Positions 62,101 to 64,000 of a stretch of 64,000 bases of DNA are shown here, in pieces. Under the pieces are notes generated by a model. It did no database searches, was not told the DNA's origin, and was given only the letters and a program-made list of their open reading frames with translations. The stretch is from assembly GCF_022346995.1 (NCBI RefSeq), contig NZ_JAKRNM010000002.1, positions 310,001 through 374,000 on the forward strand. Direction: 5' to 3'. The first letter of the stretch is position 1, and each line of letters begins with the position of its first letter. The translations under genes were made by a program, and so were the position numbers. Origin of the DNA: Paenibacillus sp. ACRRY (GTDB lineage Bacteria; Bacillota; Bacilli; Paenibacillales; Paenibacillaceae).

Positions 62101-62413
62101 TAAGGAACTGAGCAATGCAATAGCAGCTTCAGTGGAACAGGAGCAGGTATATGGTGAACAGTATACCGTGCTGGAGTGGGAACTGCAGGGTGGACAAACC
62201 TATTATCTGAAGCTGAGTGAAAAGGATGGAAAACCGGTTCAAGGTGTCATCAAGGCTGCTCAAATGTACATTCGTAATGATAGCTCTTATGAATATGGCT
62301 ATGGCAATCAATTGCTTAAAGTTGTGCTATTTACGGGAGATCAGATTGTATTTGAGTATGATCGCAATGGAAACCTGACGAAACGTACGAAAAAGATTTT
62401 CCCCTTTAATTAA
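59114..62413 (+). CDS. Large secreted repeat protein, partner of Rhs-type gene
   Basis: The 1099-residue protein has a signal peptide (about 1-28), a very acidic linker (about 30-95) and nine beta-rich repeats of about 90 residues, each opening with a variant of RVTLNQGESYxFTN. Two types alternate: one ends in VTNVSxQPVTxGGIY, the other contains GSLSNPI and ends in YTDDFSVxDSxEPAY. The last 110 residues (TLYEGVETALPTLQQGNVYYRFTP, then YGYGNQLLKVVL and FEYDRNGNLTKRTKK) resemble a pre-peptidase-like domain and a YD repeat. It should be secreted and possibly bound to the surface. It lies 31 bp before the Rhs-like gene, in one operon. Family not recognised; RBS AAAGGAGGAAG. Confidence 0.85.
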   Translation: MSLRKSLIVFLVVLFVMGTILPTSGYALSDQADAIITTESSAENVDVSMEDLALTDAENLDVFDPDIHEEPEGVDEDIEDQEDTPTVTDDTYGEGFFTTQAMALAEEQVIVMYPGDSYSFTNTGTRSKSLSTDAATSRSSSYDYAVYKADGSISTDNMNSTSSLSVGAGYTAVVTSSGVNAFTVTIPVEFTYSVSENPALHRATLSKGESYRFVNEGTQTRAVSADTSTAQDRKYDYANYNEDGSLSGSNFESTGKPYLGGGNEIIFTGAGSQPVTIGLPYEVYTGEWSDEPAYTRVTLNQGESYQFTNISAKSDALQSDGSTKDKHDYVVYLPNGTESSTGTNTSTKPTVAAGRTAVVTLVTATPVTYGVPYRTFDVQKAGGDAITRVTVYPGESVIFRNNGSLSNPIKNDASSSNGALFDYVLYTSEDVVHSDGFNKNTNPIIRSQGYAVVTVVGQVPIEFSYTDDFSVEDSMEPAYHRVTLNQGESVTFWNNTTDREYLDSDASTSQGRIFDYVTYYPDGTERSTRKATAVEPVVFYGNKAVVTNVSAQPVTIGGIYTIFDVEGRPNEALSKITVSPGQSVKFHNGGSLSNPIRSNAKSVGSLYDVAVYKADGRAHSDKFNNNGSLATIPSGGEAIVTVVGSTPVLFEYTDDFSVVDSQEPAYLRVTLNQGESYAFTNTSSDSERLRNDASSSAGRVYDYTIYNVDGTQSSSRTATAIEPTILGGKKVVVTNVSNQSITFGGIYRVFRGQDDEVPSPELEITINQGQSAVFTNPGSEPAELQRIAGETSVVDYVVYDTTNTSLSFVEGMSHATWEIPAGATLVVAVVSSEPVTIQYAAPVTASSSQEPALIKRDLAPNNVVLFSNTSSYASVILTSVDGGVAYDYVIRDQNQVVIREGKNAAGGQLVPGHADIQVHNVGPQTLHFAGAYRQFAVKEVNVEFLTLYEGVETALPTLQQGNVYYRFTPYGSGKYRIAIKESGEFSIEPRLELYTDKELSNAIAASVEQEQVYGEQYTVLEWELQGGQTYYLKLSEKDGKPVQGVIKAAQMYIRNDSSYEYGYGNQLLKVVLFTGDQIVFEYDRNGNLTKRTKKIFPFN
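60255..61365 (+). repeat. Tandem two-domain super-repeat in the 1099-residue protein
   Basis: Two copies of a unit of about 550-560 bp (near 60255-60817 and 60818-61365), each coding for one B-type and one A-type beta domain. Shared segments include GSLSNPI, YTDDFSV and the EPAYxRVTLNQGES junction. It suggests duplication of a domain pair. Confidence 0.7.
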
Positions 62414-62444
62414 TAATTGTCTAAATCTAGGTTGAGGTGATGGA

Positions 62445-64000
62445 GTGTTTAAGAAAATAACGATCATTTGGCTTTGCGCCATTTTGGTACTTAGTGGACT
62501 CGGTTCTTTTGGATATGGGGGACAAGCAGATGCGGCAGAAGGGAAGGATTCTATTCCTTCTGCAACCTACATTACAATCCATAGTTTAAAAGAGCAATTT
62601 GGTATTGGAGAAGACTGGATTGAACAGAAGCTAGATCAAGGGTACTCACTATATCAACTGTACAAGGCTTTGCAAACAGATCGCACAGGCGGCGAGGCTG
62701 CAGAGAAATGGCTAGAAACGCAAGAGACTAGTAAACCGATTCAAATGGAGGGGCTAAGCCCTTCCGAAACATTGCAAGAAAACACATTTTCAATTAACGC
62801 CATTGAAGAAGATGTTCCAGGTACCGGAACGAACGTGGATGAAACCGCGCTAAACCATGTCGATATCCGGGACGATGCATCACTGTACATGACGTCTTAT
62901 GGAGCGGAATCTATTGCCACTGCTACAGGGGAGATGATGGTTAGTAGCACAGACCTCTCTCTACCAGGCCTGATTCCGTTTGATCTGACACGTATCTATG
63001 ACAGTGCTAGAGCAAGTGGACAGCTCGGCGTCCAATACGACGAAACAACACAAACATACTCCAATGTAGTCACGCCACGTAAGGAAGAACTCAATACGGG
63101 GTTGGGACAAGGCTGGCGCTGGGATATACCCTACATGGAAACTCGCGGGGATGAACGGTTTATCCTTATTCCAGGTGTAGGTTATTATCGCCTAAACGCT
63201 AATCTTGAACTGGAAGGTTACGTATGGAATGATTTAACCGTGAAGCAAGATACGACTGTGACCGTGGATGGTCAGTCCAGCAGTTACCGTTTGTCGATCC
63301 GGAATGGCTACGATTATTTGTTTAACGGAACCGGAGAGTTACTGCAAATTACAGATGGTTACCGGAATACGGTGGATTTTCAATATACAACATTGGATGG
63401 AAACCAAGTCATCTCCCGGATTCAAAATAGCGAAGGTCAGGCACTGACTTTTGCTTATGACAACCTGAAGGTTACCGTGCAGCTTGCCGGAACGGACCGG
63501 AAAGTAACGTATACACAGCGGGAAGATGAAGGTATTCGCATTTTGCGAGAGTTTACCGATGCACTGGATCGGACCACGACGTTTACCTACTATTATCCAG
63601 AATCCAAATTCAATTTCCTGCCTGAGCTGCAAAGCAATCAGAATGCGCATGGTGTAATGCATACAGCTTTATTGTCGCGTATTACAAGTCCATCTTCTGC
63701 CATTACGGATTACGCATACATTCCGGCGATTAAGAAAATGGGTGAAGCTTCTTCCTATTTCGTCTTTAAAGTCAGAGAGCGCAAGAGCCATTTCAGTACA
63801 ACTGAAGGCGAAGGCACTTTGGACCAAATCAACTTTGAGTATTCTGGAGAAGATCTGGACTCTTATGGACAATCAGCCACGTGGACAACGAAAATTAAGG
63901 CTGCACATACCGTGGATACGTGGACGTTCTCCAAAACGTTTAGTGCCGTCACTGAACCTGATCTAGTTTATGCAGACCAGCATACACTAACTGGAGATGA
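62445..64000 (+). CDS. Rhs/YD-repeat family secreted protein, N-terminal part only
   Basis: The frame opens at GTG 62445 (TGAGGTGATGGA upstream) and stays open to the window end, giving 518 residues. A signal peptide (about 1-30, ending QADAAE) is followed by a helical segment (FGIGEDWIEQKLDQGYSLYQLYKALQ), a linker, and the typical entry into an Rhs body: STDLSLPGLIPFDLTRIYDS, then GLGQGWRWDIPYME and repeats such as LFNGTGELLQITDGYRNTVDFQY and FAYDNLKVTV. Bacillales members of this family (WapA-like) are large wall-associated proteins whose variable C-terminus is often a toxin. That end, and any immunity gene, lie beyond the window. It is the second gene after the repeat protein. Confidence 0.88.
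   Translation, partial: MFKKITIIWLCAILVLSGLGSFGYGGQADAAEGKDSIPSATYITIHSLKEQFGIGEDWIEQKLDQGYSLYQLYKALQTDRTGGEAAEKWLETQETSKPIQMEGLSPSETLQENTFSINAIEEDVPGTGTNVDETALNHVDIRDDASLYMTSYGAESIATATGEMMVSSTDLSLPGLIPFDLTRIYDSARASGQLGVQYDETTQTYSNVVTPRKEELNTGLGQGWRWDIPYMETRGDERFILIPGVGYYRLNANLELEGYVWNDLTVKQDTTVTVDGQSSSYRLSIRNGYDYLFNGTGELLQITDGYRNTVDFQYTTLDGNQVISRIQNSEGQALTFAYDNLKVTVQLAGTDRKVTYTQREDEGIRILREFTDALDRTTTFTYYYPESKFNFLPELQSNQNAHGVMHTALLSRITSPSSAITDYAYIPAIKKMGEASSYFVFKVRERKSHFSTTEGEGTLDQINFEYSGEDLDSYGQSATWTTKIKAAHTVDTWTFSKTFSAVTEPDLVYADQHTLTGD

Noticed and set aside
1..64000. CRISPR arrays, prophage, insertion sequences, tRNA or rRNA genes
   Set aside because: No regular direct-repeat/spacer pattern, transposase, integrase, terminal inverted repeats or RNA gene signature was found. 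The only repeats are within coding regions.

Overview
The window looks like a chromosomal segment of a Gram-positive, spore-forming Bacillales bacterium, most probably Paenibacillus or a close relative. The grounds are moderate GC, strong AGGAGG-type ribosome binding sites, many TTG and GTG starts, lipoboxes on secreted proteins, LplB/YtcP-type sugar transporters under a membrane-bound AraC regulator, an RsbQ homologue, YkyA, CueP, and a collagen-like protein of the kind found on spores. The genus is inference; no rRNA, tRNA, CRISPR array, phage or transposase is visible.

Layout. 1-9.7 kb: a DUF1593 lipoprotein, an MFS/TetR efflux operon with a clear operator, an RsbQ-type hydrolase paired with a PAS-GGDEF cyclase, a beta-helix lipoprotein, a DUF2625 protein and a DHA2-type MFS pump. 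9.8-20.3 kb: a P-type Ca2+-ATPase next to a crystallin-like small protein, a short (class III-like) hybrid-cluster protein with an Fnr-like site, a PTS IIBC-like permease with a defective IIB domain, a collagen-like protein, an undecaprenyl diphosphate synthase paralogue, a DUF1963-like protein and an SDR. 20.3-29.7 kb: a TetR, CueP, a Fur-controlled siderophore binding protein with a fused double permease, a chemoreceptor, an aminotransferase and a leucine-rich repeat protein.

29.8-43.6 kb is a coherent catabolic locus. A membrane AraC regulator is divergent from a seven-gene operon: two permeases and a binding protein (no ATPase), a secreted GH18-signature enzyme, NagB, NagA and a 1147-residue GH20-GH3 fusion. 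Together these suggest capture of N-acetylglucosamine oligosaccharides, cytoplasmic trimming from the ends, and conversion to fructose-6-phosphate. A GlcNAc kinase is not in the window.

43.7-58.9 kb: an HxlR/SDR pair divergent from a quinone reductase; a long reading frame joining an AraC regulator to an iron-siderophore binding lipoprotein, with one Fur box before it and a second inside it; a sulfurtransferase, a DMT exporter, a cell-envelope cluster (polysaccharide deacetylase, YkyA, unknown lipoprotein), a HAD-mtlD operon, an ADP-ribosylglycohydrolase, an MFS carrier, a small membrane protein and an RCC1-repeat protein. 59.1-64.0 kb: a large secreted protein of nine beta-domain repeats followed by a Rhs-type secreted protein that runs off the window end.

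Most notable are the AraC-binding-protein fusion with its internal Fur box and lipoprotein signal, the RsbQ-diguanylate cyclase pair, the GH20-GH3 fusion, the PTS IIB domain with Asp in place of its phosphorylated Cys, and the Rhs locus with its repeat-protein partner.
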